From contig CM054153.1 of the NCBI GenBank assembly GCA_028751875.1, forward strand, positions 23,905,958-23,969,957: 64,000 nucleotides of DNA, read 5' to 3'. The translations under genes were made by a program, and so were the position numbers. This DNA is from Rapana venosa. Its lineage: Eukaryota > Mollusca > Gastropoda > Neogastropoda > Muricidae. Positions within the stretch are counted from its first letter, which is position 1. Every line of letters begins with the position of its first letter. A model generated the notes under the pieces. It was not told where the DNA came from, did not search any database, and saw nothing but the letters and a program-made list of their open reading frames with translations. This document shows positions 24,036 to 35,075 of the stretch, in pieces.

Positions 24036-25729
24036 TGTTTTTTTAAGCAGTATCCCTGTTTTAACACATGTACATAACTTGAAAAGTAAGATTGTACTCT
24101 TCATTATGATTTAGATTTCCCCCCTGCTGTTTCATCTCATATGATATAATGATATAGATCTGTCCCTACCTTCAACACTCAAATTTCCTATTACCCTACC
24201 AAAATGTATTATCTTCACATGTGTGTGCGTGCGTGTGTGTGCGTGCGTGTGCGTGCATGTGTGCGAGTGTGCGTGTGTGTGTGTGTATGTCATTGAATAA
24301 GCAAATCAATTTGCTTTTTTCTTTTTATCAATCAATCTATCTAGGAACAAAAACAACTTGATTAATAATATCCAACTACATTATTACAACAACCCGTAAC
24401 AATAAAAGTTTAAAACATAATTAAAAAACAAACATTTAAAAAAACAACGATACACTGCAGAACTCTGCACACACACACACACACATGCACATACACGTGC
24501 ATATCAGTGTGTGTTTATGCGTCTACATGTGTGTGTGTGTGCATGGTGCATGCGTGTGCGTGCGCATTGTGTGTGTGCATGAGTTTGTGTGTGTAAATCT
24601 GAATTTCTTAAAACGATAATGATCTGTCGCATGTGTAATATTAAATAATATGCTGAATGCAAGCGCTTTGATTTGTTTTAACAAGATATAATGCAACATA
24701 AGTCATATATAGTATCATTATTCTTAAATATTACATCATGGTCTTGTTTACATTGTTCCATACTTACATTTACAATTAAACTATGCTACGGACTCTAACG
24801 TCATGTATACATTCTTTGTCACTCACCCTGTTTGTGTTGCCAATGCCAGCTTGAGCATTCCACTTTCTGCCTTCATGTCAAGGACTGAACCTTTTCTGAC
24901 AGGACATACAAAATTATAATATAAGCTTTACAACTGTGGATCATCATGGTCATAGCAGTGTGTCTTATTCTTAACCTAGGTCACAGCACACACACATAAG
25001 AATAGAGCTTTAGAGATGATTTTACAGGCCTGAAAAGTAGTAGAAGAGAAGAAAAAATGGATCTAGGCTATGGCCAAAAAAAGTTTCTTAAACTATACAA
25101 TGTAATCATTTTTATTTGTCAAGCTTTGGATAGACATGTTTTCTCATTGGTAAATTTTCTACATTCAATGGATTTCTTTAGACCTTCCAAAACTATCATG
25201 CATATTATTAGACGCAAGTCTCTTATCGACTTCCTATTATTATTGTACTCAAACTTACTAAATTTGCAAAAGATTTTACAAGTACAAGTTAATCACAATA
25301 AGAAGATGTAAGAGTTTTATGCAGAGATACCTCTGCAACAGCTTTAACAACTTTCAGTTGAGCTGATGAACTGTACCAAAGATGATGATATTCTCATCGC
25401 TGTGGCCCTAACTGTTCAGCAGAGCTCTGTGATTTGAGATTATACTATGCAGTGGGTACTACTACAGGTAGTGATGTGCTTATCAAAAACATGAACAGTC
25501 CATCACCAATTATTCATGAGCAGTTATCCAACGTCTGTACAGATTTATACTGCCATTTTTTTAAATTTCCTTATGTCAGCAACATGGTGCCATTACCTTT
25601 TTTGCCAATAGTATATTTTTTATTTCAATTCCAGTAGACCATTTTACTTTAGTGGGAATGGATTTTATTTTTAAATTACAAAATCACATTACACAGGCAC
25701 TGGATCAGTGGATGTAATTGTATATATAC

Positions 25730-25733
<4 letters not shown>
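24036..25733. other. intergenic or intronic AT-rich sequence
   Basis: Two GT-rich clusters (24220-24290, 24520-24595). Otherwise featureless; on the COX5A hypothesis it lies between exon 1 and exon 2. Confidence 0.45.
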
Positions 25734-25790
<57 letters not shown>

Positions 25791-25797
25791 TATATAT
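25734..25797. repeat. (TA)n microsatellite
   Basis: About 60 bp of TA repeats. Confidence 0.98.
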
Positions 25798-26339
25798 GTG
25801 TGGTTATTCCAATTTCCATTATCCATAAAATTAAAATAAAAACAGAAATACAGTTTAGATTAAATTTCAGCAATCACACAGAGTATAATATTGCAACTAA
25901 TTCCAGGATGTTAATTTTTAAAATTAATTACTTTCCCTTGGAAGCAATTATCACATTTCAGTAAAAAATATATTACAAATATCATAATCTCTGTTTCTAA
26001 CCCTTCACATTTCTGAGTGATATATGCACAGTTGGTTTTAAAGTTTTATGCCCGCACAATGCTTACAAGTTACCTCATCATGTGCAAACTGTGTCAAAAT
26101 TGAAGAAAATTCATTTATAACATTGACTGGCATTGCTAAATATAATACTTTCCAACATATTTCAACTTCACCTTTGTCCACAGATTACAAACTGCTCGCA
26201 CTAGGCCTATACAACTGTAAACTTTTTGGGTTTGTTTTTTGGCTGCCTCATCTTTTGTGATGCCCCCCGTCCTGCTGCTCCCATTCCGCTCATCTCAGTC
26301 TCCCCACCACAGCCATATCCAGATTTGTTATGTCTCATC

Positions 26340-26730
26340 CCTAGGGTCGGAAGTCCACAGGGAGCCCATCAATATCAGGCCACCGTGGGGCCACCAGCCA
26401 GAGGGGCCCTGCACTGCTGCTGGGTCACTTTAGAGGTGTTCAGTGGTGCCCGTTCTGAGCTAACATACGCAGGACACCACCTACTAAGCCCCCTACTAAC
26501 GACAGTATTATTAGCTTAGTCGCAGAGCCAGACTGAGAGTTGCCCACCCGAGGTGGCAACCACCACAATGTCCCTTCAAAGACCATCCCCTGTAAACCTC
26601 CAACCCCAAACTGCCAAAGGCTTTGACACAAACTCACCACAGACACAAAAGTGTATGGGGAAACCGAATATGACGTCACCATGAGACCAGAGCAACTGGA
26701 ACCACCGAATCAGAGGCAGCTTTTTTTTTT
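26340..26730 (-). repeat. dispersed repeat family F, copy 2
   Basis: Second copy of the family at 13309. The same minus-strand frame is open for 34 codons (contains VTQQQCRAPLAGGPTVA). Blocks of this kind recur in mollusc genomes as I recall; the element class is unknown to me. Confidence 0.7.
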
Positions 26731-26898
26731 ATTGCATGATGATCAATGATAATGAGGATGACATAATGCTGCTGTGAAAGTGCATTATATATGCTTTGAG
26801 ACTACTTGACAGGGTTGCACTCTACACTGTCATATTATATCCTGGCGTCAACCGGGCCCGAGAGATACAGACACGTGCAGTGTTGGTCAGGTAATTTG

Positions 26899-27120
26899 AG
26901 CAACAGTGCCAACACTCTGAAAGTGAAACATGTATCCGGTAAGTGGAAACTCGACTGTGAGGTCCCAGTCTTCCCACTGAGCCCACAGCATACTCATTCT
27001 GGGTAGGACTAGGAGCCAGCCGGAATCCGAAAAATCCCTATGACTCTTATGGGAATCGAACCAGTGACCTTTGACCGAATTCCAAGGTACTAACCACTGT
27101 GCCATGGAAGCTGGTGCAAC
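26899..27120 (-). mobile_element. tRNA-derived SINE, family C
   Basis: Reverse orientation. The head has ATGGCACAGTGGTTAGTACC (A box) and ACTGGTTCGATTCCCAT (B box); a distinct body follows (GTCATAGGGATTTTTCGGAT, GTGGGCTCAGTGGGAAGACT). Single copy in the window, about 90 bp before a family A copy. Confidence 0.65.
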
Positions 27121-27208
27121 TGTAAACTTTGTTGCTCTTTTTGGTGGCAATAAATATTGCCTATTCTACAACTGTACAAAGACTTTACTGTTGTCACCTG
27201 ATTGATGG

Positions 27209-27553
27209 AGGGGGGGAGGGGGATAACCTAGTGGTCAGAACATTGTGCTCACAATCTGATGACCCGGGTTCGATTCCTGTTCAAGGGGGATATTTTCCCC
27301 TGGAGTTAACATCAGTGCAGACTCCACTCTCCCCAAAAGTCCTTTGGATGAGACTATAAACCAAGGTCCCATGTTCGAATGTATGCAGAACATCTTAAAT
27401 CCTGTTCCGCTTTTCATAAGAGTAGGCCATTGTGTGCCGGTGGGGAACAGATGACAGATTTCACAAATCCCCATACACACGGGGACTGGATGTTAAAAAG
27501 CACGTAAGTGCTTATTCCATTATCCTTGATATAAAAGAATAAAATGAAAATAA
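27209..27553 (+). mobile_element. SINE family A, nearly full-length
   Basis: Head GATAACCTAGTGGTCAG, B box GGTTCGATTCC, body and 3' end as at 50172. It lacks about 20 bp in the middle (after GCAGAACATCTT). Confidence 0.85.
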
Positions 27554-28030
27554 AAATTGAGATTGTATTATACTATTTATAGTCCCAGGGGAATTTGGGA
27601 CTCTGATAGCAAGTCATCCCACTTGAGCGCCTCAGGCCACCCAAAAAAATAGTACAAAAAGAAAAATATTCTGAATCAACTATGCCAGAGGACCGTGCAA
27701 GCACAAGAGAGCTGAGCTTGAGCATATTACAATATAATGATTAGTTATGTTCATTTTAGTTGTCACCTGACGAATTTTTAAGTACTAAACATAACAATAA
27801 ACTATGGAGAAATAAACTCCCCAAAGCTTTAGAACAAAAATACAAGCAAAGGCATGCATAAGAATGTACACGCGAAAACAAACAAATACTGAAATGGTTT
27901 CATTCAATATTCACAGGCAGCAGACGACACGACGTGACCATGCCCACAACCCAGCATGGCCGCTCGCGGGCCTAACTTTTACTTCACATTTTATACTTAT
28001 TTCACGATAGTAATACAATATCAAACTTAC

Positions 28031-28105
28031 CAAGGACTGGTTTCTGCAAGTTCTGCCTTGTAACGCCATATATAACAGAAGAAGCCTTCGAACAATTCCA
28101 AACAT
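28031..28105 (-). CDS. possible first exon with mitochondrial presequence (COX5A?)
   Basis: The minus strand opens with MFGIVRRLLLLYMALQGRTC then RNQSL and stops at a perfect donor TTG|GTAAGT. The Arg-rich, acid-free N-terminus looks like a mitochondrial presequence, and it lies upstream of the COX5A exon on the same strand. But its phase (0) does not join in frame to that exon. A second frame (RQNLQKPVL) would, so a frameshift would be needed here too. The segment also overlaps a sequence duplicated at 38.8-39.1 kb. Assignment to COX5A is a guess. Confidence 0.28.
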
Positions 28106-28335
28106 GATATTTAGTTGTCCTTTACCAGCACTAGGCTTAAGCCCTACCATCTTTCAAATCTGATGCCAGTGAACACCAAAGGGACATAAGGCAGCTGTCT
28201 TAGGAAGAAAAAAAAGTTCGATTGGAAAGAGTTATACAATTCAATTCACGCTTGAAATAAGTATAAAGCGCTAAATCCGACATATCAACTAAGAACAACC
28301 TACCATGCAGCAGTGATTACTTTTAAAGAATCTTG
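28060..28335 (-). repeat. duplicated segment, copy 1
   Basis: About 270 bp similar, in the same orientation, to 38815-39065 in cyclin B intron 7. Shared blocks include TACAATTCAATTCA, CTAAATCCGACATA, ATGCAGCAG and GTGAACACCAAA. It covers the candidate exon at 28031-28105 and its upstream region. It may be a transposable element or a duplicated promoter segment. Confidence 0.75.
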
Positions 28336-28447
28336 TATGATGAATATCATGGTTTTTTAAGCGGCTAATTTTAGCACACCTCGGTTTGTCTCCCATTTGC
28401 CTAAGTATGATGGGAAGGACACTTTAAAAAAAACACTTAGGCCTATA

Positions 28448-28563
28448 TGACGTGTGTGTGCTCCTGCGTGTTTACGTGTGTGTGCACACGCGGGGTGTGT
28501 GTGTGTGTGTGTGTGAGTGTGGGTGCGTGAGTGCGTTAGAGAGAGAGAGTGTGCATGGTGGGT

Positions 28564-28597
<34 letters not shown>

Positions 28598-28600
28598 ATC
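28448..28600. repeat. GT-rich microsatellite cluster
   Basis: Several GT blocks with a short GA block (28540-28550) between. Confidence 0.95.
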
Positions 28601-29222
28601 AGCGGGTGCGTGCACATATGTCGGATTTAGCACACAATTTTGAATACAGGTGGACAAGTGGGCTAAATGGAAATTGACTTACTGATCTACAAGGAAAGCT
28701 AGAATATCAAATCATAAGCACCTCCAAAAATCATAATTTATTTGTAACCAGATTTTACCATTCAACAACAAAAACCATACTTTTAATAACATTCAACAAA
28801 AGAAAATATATTCCCCGAAAAGAGAATGTCTTTAGGGTCCGTAATAATCACGATAAAGAACCAACTGGACTATGCGCTAATGATTTTGAAAAACTTACAA
28901 TAATCAGTAAACGACCATTGAAGATTGCGGATGACAATAATGAGATGAGAATAAGTATAATTATGTATACGCGTAATCTTTCAACATGTGGCATATTAAT
29001 CTAATTATTAAGCAGTTGTATTGCGTGTGTATGTGTTACACAACAACACTGAACTAGAGCGAAATTATACCATCTTCAAAGACAAACTGAAAGATTGGGG
29101 AAGTAGAAAGAGTGAAGTTGTCAAAATCGTTTTAAAGTAAACATGGAATGTAGAAATGCCTGACCCGATCCAGGATTCTGCCACACAAGATACTTATTAT
29201 CCCCCCCCCCCCCCCCCCCCCC

Positions 29223-29335
29223 CTCCCTTGTTCCTCCGGTAGAGCTCCAAGGTTCACCAATGGTGGTGAGATTTTGCATAATAATTATGCGACCGGTTTT
29301 TTTCCCACCATGAGGATAGCCGCATTCCGACTGAC
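29223..29335 (-). repeat. dispersed repeat family D, longest copy
   Basis: On minus: AGTCAGTCGGAATGCGGCTA, TCATGGTGGGAAAAAAACCG, CAAAATCTCACCACCATTGG, GAGCTCTACCGGAGGAAC. It is preceded on plus by a 30-nt C-rich run. Confidence 0.7.
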
Positions 29336-30177
29336 TTCGGGGATTTATTCTATTCTATTGCCTTTGATACAACCTCATCACCTTACCCCAGTAGTCAAAT
29401 AGACCGTAGGAACACCACTGCATATTTTGCTACAATAAACGAGATACCCAAATCTTTTCGCTTGTCCTGGTGTACACCTGATTCCAGATTAAAGAGGAGC
29501 CCGTGTCTACTGTGGCACATAGGTGTGGGTTAGTCCCTTACCATTATTTGACACTTTTGAACATACAGTTTTGAACTTACACAGTTATCATCAATTTACA
29601 CTTTTTTTGTGTGTTCATATGACAGATAAAACAATAGTTGCTGTCTGAGCGTTGGAGGAAGACGAAGAATGAAAGAAACTGATTCAATAAAAAGAAGAAG
29701 GTCCCATCCCCCCTCCCCAACCCTTCTCTTCCGAACTTAGTTTCTTGGTATATTTGCGTCAAAACGGCAGACCTGATGGCGAGATTAGAAAGGCCTAAGA
29801 GAGGAGAGGGGGGGGGGGGGGGGGGTATTGTTGGTTGGCTTTTTTTAATCCCCTTCCCCCACTCTCTCTTTTTGTGGTACGTGCTGTATACCTACGTTTA
29901 ATAAGGTACATAAAATCATTGAGAAATCACTATATATAGCTACCATTGACACATGTTTCAAAGTCAAAATCCACCCTTATTATCATGACATAAAAATCAA
30001 TAATAACTCCCTATATAACTAGCTACCAATGACAATTTAGTTTTTGAAAGTCAAAATCCGCCGTTATCATCATGACAACAATTATTATGGAAAGGAGTGT
30101 TAGATATAGTGGGTCTAGCTGTCACTTCCACACCTCTAGATGCCTCAGGGCCTCAGTATGATGGTACAACCCACTGC

Positions 30178-30345
30178 CAGCTCAGACTGCTCTTGGTGAC
30201 AAGAATGTAGCAGATTTTCTCTTTACTTATTTATTTATTTATTTATAGGCCAACCAGTTTTGAGTCACGGCAGATTTCTCTGCGTGCAATTCGGGCTGCT
30301 CCCCGGGTAGAGCGCGTCGCCACAAGATCAGCGCCACCCATTATG
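30178..30345 (+). repeat. dispersed repeat family G
   Basis: Begins TCAGACTGCTCTTGGTGACA, passes through (ATTT)n and GCCAACCAGTTTTGAGTCAC, and continues GCAATTCGGGCTGCTCCCCG, AGAGCGCGTCGCCACAAGAT. Its first 88 bp recur inverted at 31293-31383. It resembles a common mollusc interspersed repeat from memory. Confidence 0.6.
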
Positions 30346-30451
30346 ACGTAGCTAAGCAAAGAAGCCTGCAAACAAACACATACGCACACACGCTAGCACG
30401 CACGCATACACACACACACGCACGGGTGCACGCACGCACACACACACACAC

Positions 30452-30520
30452 ATGATGAAAAAAGCCAATGCATTGCCTATTCAATGTACCGTCTGGAAAT
30501 AAAAATTTTACTTGACTTGA
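30452..30520 (+). mobile_element. family E 3' end
   Basis: GATGAAAAAAGCCAATGCAT, TTCAATGTACCGTCTGGAAA, tail TTGACTTGACTTG. Confidence 0.65.
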
Positions 30521-30532
30521 CTTGGGCGCGCG

Positions 30533-30755
30533 CGCGCACACACACACATTCCCTGAAATAGGGAAGCTACCCTTCTGAAGGATGAAATCAACACATGACT
30601 GACAAAGATCAGAAAGGGATGGAAGCAGCTGACAGAAAGTGCATCAGTAGCTACCCATACTAATAACATAAAATATAATATTGCCGACAGGTGAACCCTT
30701 GGGTCAGGCATTATGCGAGGTATCATTAATTTATTCCATATGGGATAATATTATG

Positions 30756-30790
<35 letters not shown>

Positions 30791-30965
30791 TCCCGAAATA
30801 GGGAACCTACCCTTGTGAAGGATGAAATCTACAGAAGGACTGAGGACAGATCAGAAGGAGATGGAAACAAATGACGGGGCTTGTATCAGCAGCTATGTAC
30901 AAATAAATATATAACTTTGCCGACAGGTGGTCAGGTGATCCTTGTGTCAGCCATTCTGCCAGAAT
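30533..30965. repeat. direct duplication of about 200 bp with intervening (CA)n
   Basis: The segment starting at a (CA) tract and CATTCCCTGAAATAGGGAAG near 30545 recurs from 30789 (CATTCCCGAAATAGGGAACC). Both run to GCCGACAGGTG and GTCAGGCATT/GTCAGCCATT. About 80% similar by eye. Confidence 0.7.
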
Positions 30966-31076
30966 TCTCTAATCTAATAATAATAATAATAATAATGTAT
31001 GGAATTTATATAGCGCTGAATCTTGTAAAGCAACAAATCAAAGCCCTCAGATGACATGATCTTTTTTAAAATTTAT

Positions 31077-31288
31077 TTTATTATTATCATTTTATATCGA
31101 GGATAATGGAATAAGCACTCAAGTGCTTTTTTTTTTAACATCCAGTCCCCGTGTGTATGCGGTTTTGTAAATTTTGTCATCTGTCCCACCGGCACACAAT
31201 GGCCTACTCTTTCGAAAAGCGGAACAGGATTTAACGTGTGCGCAAGATGTTCTGCATGCGTTCGCACACGGGCCTCGGTTTATAGTCT
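31077..31288 (-). mobile_element. SINE family A, 5'-truncated
   Basis: Reverse orientation: 3' end at about 31077 (ATCGAGGATAATGGAATAAG on plus) through the body to the GAGACTATAAAC block near 31288. Confidence 0.85.
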
Positions 31289-31292
31289 CATC

Positions 31293-31383
31293 CGTGACTC
31301 AAAAGTGGTAGGCCTATAAATAAATAAATAAATAAATAAAGAGAAAACTTTCTACATTCTTCTCACCAAGAGCAGTCTGAATG
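31293..31383 (-). repeat. dispersed repeat family G, inverted partial copy
   Basis: Reverse complement of the first part of 30178-30345, ending exactly at CAGTCTGA before the candidate ATG at 31381. A third, short relative lies at 11565-11620 (ATTT repeats, ACTTTAAGTCACAGAGATTT). Confidence 0.65.
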
Positions 31384-31497
31384 CGGTTGACACTTCTAAC
31401 ATTTTTAACAGCGTCTCGCTGTAAGGTACGGAAGTTTCAATCACCGCCGGTACTTCTAAGGAAGACTCATCCAGGAGCCGAAACTCGAGTCGAGTCA
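31381..31497 (+). CDS. candidate first exon with presequence-like N-terminus
   Basis: ATG at 31381 opens MRLTLLTFLTASRCKVRKFQ then SPPVLLRKTHPGAETRVES, ending at a possible donor GTCAG|GTGAGG. The N-terminus is basic with no acids in its first 30 residues, as in mitochondrial presequences, and the stretch has unusually high CpG for this region. It begins immediately after a repeat fragment (31293-31383), which counts against it. No downstream exon was identified. Confidence 0.22.
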
Positions 31498-32202
31498 GGT
31501 GAGGCCAAAGGCATGATCCTTACTCAATGCCTAAAATGCTGTCCTTTACAGATTTTATTTTCTAGTGGTTGTTTCTTCTTCTTCTTCTCTCCCCCCCCCC
31601 CCTCCCCCCCCCCTCCCCCCATTGAATCTTTAATAAATTATTATCAAAATTATTGAGAAGTTGTAAGTGGTTACCTGCACTTGTTTTTCCGTCATTACTA
31701 TTTCCTCGTTAATTACTTAGTTATCCCATATTATTGGGTAAAAAATTCTGAACTTAGAATCCCAATCTTTGGGACAGCGACATGAACAGAATTTGAAGCA
31801 ATGCAGAAAGATTTGTTACAACTGCAAAGACATTCACCGCAAAGACTGCAAAATCAGTGCTTTTTTCTTTAAAAAATAAATAAATATTTTTTTGATTGTT
31901 TAAAATCATTTCTTCTTCGTTTTCTTCTTCTTCTTTTAGATAAGATTTTTCAGTTTTTCCATAGTGCAACTACGAATTGATAGAATCAGATCCGTAGGCT
32001 AATGAGTACTGAAGTGGGAATCTTTACTTTACTGTTGCTTTTGTGTGCAAAATCAGTTCTACAATTGGCATAAAATGCCCCAAAGTTCTACTAGATCTCA
32101 GAAAAACTATACTTTAACCCCCCCAAAACTTTGGGTTTCCCAAATATATCAGTCAATGATTTCGTATGTGAATAAATCAATATGGAAGCATCAACAGTTG
32201 AC

Positions 32203-32204
32203 TC

Positions 32205-32242
<38 letters not shown>

Positions 32243-32289
32243 CAATGACAATGACAAATTCTTTTATTTCGAGGATAATGAAGTAAAAT

Positions 32290-32346
<57 letters not shown>

Positions 32347-32480
32347 CATCCATAGCTATAAGGGTAACAGATAAGGAGATGATCTATCTATCTGTCTGTC
32401 TGTCTATCTATCTGGCTTTTGTCTATCTAGTAGTCCATCTATGTGTGCGTGTGTGTGTGTGTGTGTGTGTGCGTGCGTGC

Positions 32481-32514
<34 letters not shown>
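32203..32514. repeat. (GA)n, (TCTA)n and (GT)n cluster
   Basis: GA blocks 32203-32242 and 32292-32343 surround a SINE tip; then TCTA/TCTG at 32384-32412 and GT at 32449-32514. Confidence 0.95.
32244..32285 (-). mobile_element. SINE family A 3' tip with CATTGT-type tail
   Basis: The minus strand reads CATTATCCTCGAAATAAAAG then TTGTCATTGTCATTG; embedded between two (GA)n tracts. Confidence 0.55.
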
Positions 32515-32515
<1 letters not shown>

Positions 32516-32518
32516 GTC

Positions 32519-32625
32519 TTCAATTTAACGTCTGTTCGCTCTAAGTGATTTTAGACGAGGGAAATAGAAAGTGTAGTGGAAGTTAAAGAAGGGAGAGGAA
32601 GGAGTGTAAGGAGAAAAGGTTAAGA
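32519..32625 (+). repeat. dispersed repeat family H
   Basis: TTTAACGTCTGTTCGCTCTA then AGTGATTTTAGACGAGGG. A diverged copy of the same block lies at 33440-33500. Confidence 0.5.
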
Positions 32626-33149
32626 AATAGCATCAGTGTTGGTATTTTGTGGGAAATAAAACAAACTAGAAAAGTAATGATAATACTTTTAAACAGGAGC
32701 AAAATATAAACTGAACAATGTGGAAACATGAAATAACAATAATGTAACTACAATAAATATTCAAGTGGACTATGTAATAAACATCTGGCAATGGTAAAGG
32801 GGGGGGGGGGGAGGGCAGCATGCAGTTGCTTTCAATGGTACTGGCCTATTGTGCACTGTACTTTTTTTTTGCAAGAGTTGGTGTCGGTGTGTGGGCGCGA
32901 AATTTGGCCACTATTTACCCCTTCATTTCAGTATTACTTGGACGGATTACCTTATTATTATTATTAATCCTAGAAAAACAATTTGGTGTGTGGTTATGCT
33001 TGTTGTTTCTGTTTTTCCTCATCATTGTTTGTCGTGAATAGGCGGTGACGTGCTGTCCTGTTATCTCTGATTATTCATATTTCACTTTCCCCTCCCGATG
33101 CTAATGCCTATAGTTCCACTTAAAAATTTTTTTTAAAGGGGGTGGGGTG

Positions 33150-33245
33150 CGTGATCTAGGCCCTAGGTCGATTCGAACCCAAGCCTTCATTTCGGTTATC
33201 GCCTGATCACAAGATCAATGTTCTAAACCAGTTGGCATTTTCTCA
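33150..33245 (-). mobile_element. degenerate tRNA-like SINE head
   Basis: The minus strand has AACTGGTTTAGAACATTGAT and GGGTTCGAATCGACC, resembling A and B boxes of a SINE head. No body recognised. Confidence 0.4.
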
Positions 33246-33439
33246 TGATAATATTGACCCTCTTGACAGTCAGCTCTTGTGTCCTATGCCACCCCCTACC
33301 CCTTTCAAGTTGATGTAACTGTTTTTTGTTCTATTCAGTTATTATCATCATCATCATTATTGCTATTATTATCATCATTAATTTGTTAAAACCAAGGATC
33401 ATGCTAGTTTTGCTCCAATCCGTAACTGTGTGCGTTGGT

Positions 33440-33500
33440 TCATTCTTTACATTTTACGTCTTTTCACTATCAGTGATATTAGACGAATACTGTGTATGTG
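33440..33500 (+). repeat. dispersed repeat family H, second copy
   Basis: TTTTACGTCTTTTCACTATC then AGTGATATTAGACGAATAC, same orientation as 32519. Confidence 0.5.
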
Positions 33501-34011
33501 TGTTTTTTGTCACATTTCGTGTGATTTCAAGTGTGCGTGTGTGTGTGTGTGTGCCTTTAAATTTAAAAAACAACAACAAAACTACTTATAATTATTAAGA
33601 AAGAAAGAAAAAAAGGAGAGAGAAAACAATCATCCGGAAGTGCACTTTGACTCTTTCATGGAATCTCAATTAATTCATGCTCTGCCAGGGCTATTTTATT
33701 CATTATTATTAGGCCTATTAGTTTGTTATTATTATAAGTTGTTATCGGGCGAAGTCGGAGTAAAAGTAACTTTAAAATCTCAAACAAACTGAATAATTTT
33801 TATTTTAAAAAAAAGTTCATAAGAATGAACGTGATCAGACGTTCTTCGATCTGTTTACGTCATCGAATGGACAATAAATATTAAGAAGTCACCACTCGTA
33901 TCCTTTTAATATTAAAAAATAGTCCAGCACCAAACAGTCAAGGCTTAGGCTACTATAAAAAAAAAGAAGTTAAAAGTGATATTATTATTATTAGCAGCCT
34001 TACCCTTCAGA

Positions 34012-34083
34012 TCCTCGGTAGTATAGTGGTCAGTATCCCCGCCTGTCACGCGGGAGACCGGGGTTCAATTCCCCGCCGGGGAG
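34012..34083 (+). tRNA. tRNA-Asp (GUC)
   Basis: 72-nt intronless tRNA: acceptor arm TCCTCGG pairs with CCGGGGA, discriminator G at 34083. The D arm has the A box (TAGTATAGTGG), the anticodon stem is CCCGC/GCGGG with loop CTGTCAC, anticodon GTC at 34045-34047. The T arm is CGGGG/CCCCG with B box GGTTCAATTCC. It matches animal tRNA-Asp closely along its length. A T8 run at 34088-34095 is the Pol III terminator. No tail or target duplication is seen, so it looks like a genuine single gene rather than a SINE. Confidence 0.96.
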
Positions 34084-34087
34084 AGGA

Positions 34088-34095
34088 TTTTTTTT
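34088..34095 (+). terminator. Pol III terminator of tRNA-Asp
   Basis: Run of eight T four bases after the tRNA discriminator base. Confidence 0.85.
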
Positions 34096-34177
34096 CTTAC
34101 TATTTTCATAGAAATGTTTACTTTCGTTTTTCTATACAATCATTTCTTTCTCTCCTTCACAAAGATTTTCCTTTTTG

Positions 34178-34280
34178 TTTTTGGTTATTCCTTGGCTAAC
34201 ACTACAAGGTTCACTACTGGCAAGATTTTTTTAATGATCATATGTGACCGTTTTGACCCACCATTAAACCCTTTTTGATC
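34178..34280 (-). repeat. dispersed repeat family D, diverged
   Basis: On minus: GGTGGGTCAAAACGGTCACA and TTAGCCAAGGAAT. It begins about 85 bp after the tRNA-Asp terminator. Confidence 0.6.
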
Positions 34281-34651
34281 CACATAAAACTGAGCAATCT
34301 CATTCTCCAGACCAAGTAAATTTCAAGCTGTCACTGCTGAAAGAGGGTAAGGTCAGAACTTTTGTCTCCCCCTTTGTTTCTCAATGAATTGTTGGACGGC
34401 ACAGTCGACAATGTGGCACAGGAAGAACCAGGAGTAATCTTACTTCCTATAAAAGGAAGTTAGCAAGGCTAACTGAAACTATTCACCAAAAATGAAAGTA
34501 ATAGTCAGGACACGAGTAGTCAGGACACGAGTCCCTTGTAATCAAAGAGTAAGTCATGAGCGCGGGAAGAAACGTGTTAAGGAAGCCACATTTGGACTTT
34601 GGGGATAATGTCTAAACAAGGCACCCGTGTGCATGTTTTAAAAAACACACC

Positions 34652-34755
34652 CAAAAGTCACCTATTCCTACTGGCCTACTCTTCCAAAAGGCAGAATGGG
34701 TTTTAACATATGCGTATGATGTTCTACATGTGGTCACATACAGGGCCTTGGAAAA
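34652..34755 (-). mobile_element. SINE family A, body fragment
   Basis: Degenerate body only (CTGGCCTACTCTTCCAAAAG and GATGTTCTACATG). Confidence 0.55.
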
Positions 34756-35028
34756 TGGAGGGTTTCACCTTGAAAATTAAACTGGAGCAGAAGAGACTAC
34801 ACCGCCCCCCCCTCCCCTCCAACAAACAATCCATGCACTAAGAGAATACACCTAGCTGCTTCATAATTTGCTTTGGCCCAGGCCAAAAGCCGTGTCAGTT
34901 ATTATATATTATTGATGTCAAGCTAATTGCCAAGGCCTACATTAAAACGTTATGTTGTAAAATGTTGTGTTGAGATTGCCTTCATCATAACCCGCACTCT
35001 CCTTTGTTAAAGGAGAAAAAAATCCTCT

Positions 35029-35075
35029 GAAGTCGGAGTATGGCTGCCTATATGGCGAGGTGCTTGAAAGAGTCA
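35029..35075 (+). repeat. dispersed repeat family D, head only
   Basis: AAGTCGGAGTATGGCTGCCT then ATATGGCGAGG matches the extended head of the 29223 copy. The ATG here therefore is probably part of a repeat, not a gene start. Confidence 0.4.

Noticed and set aside
24800..25320. Possible plus-strand exon near MDLGYGQKKFLKLYNVIIF (25057)
   Set aside because: AT-rich frame without splice support or any domain signature; composition equals the surrounding intergenic DNA.
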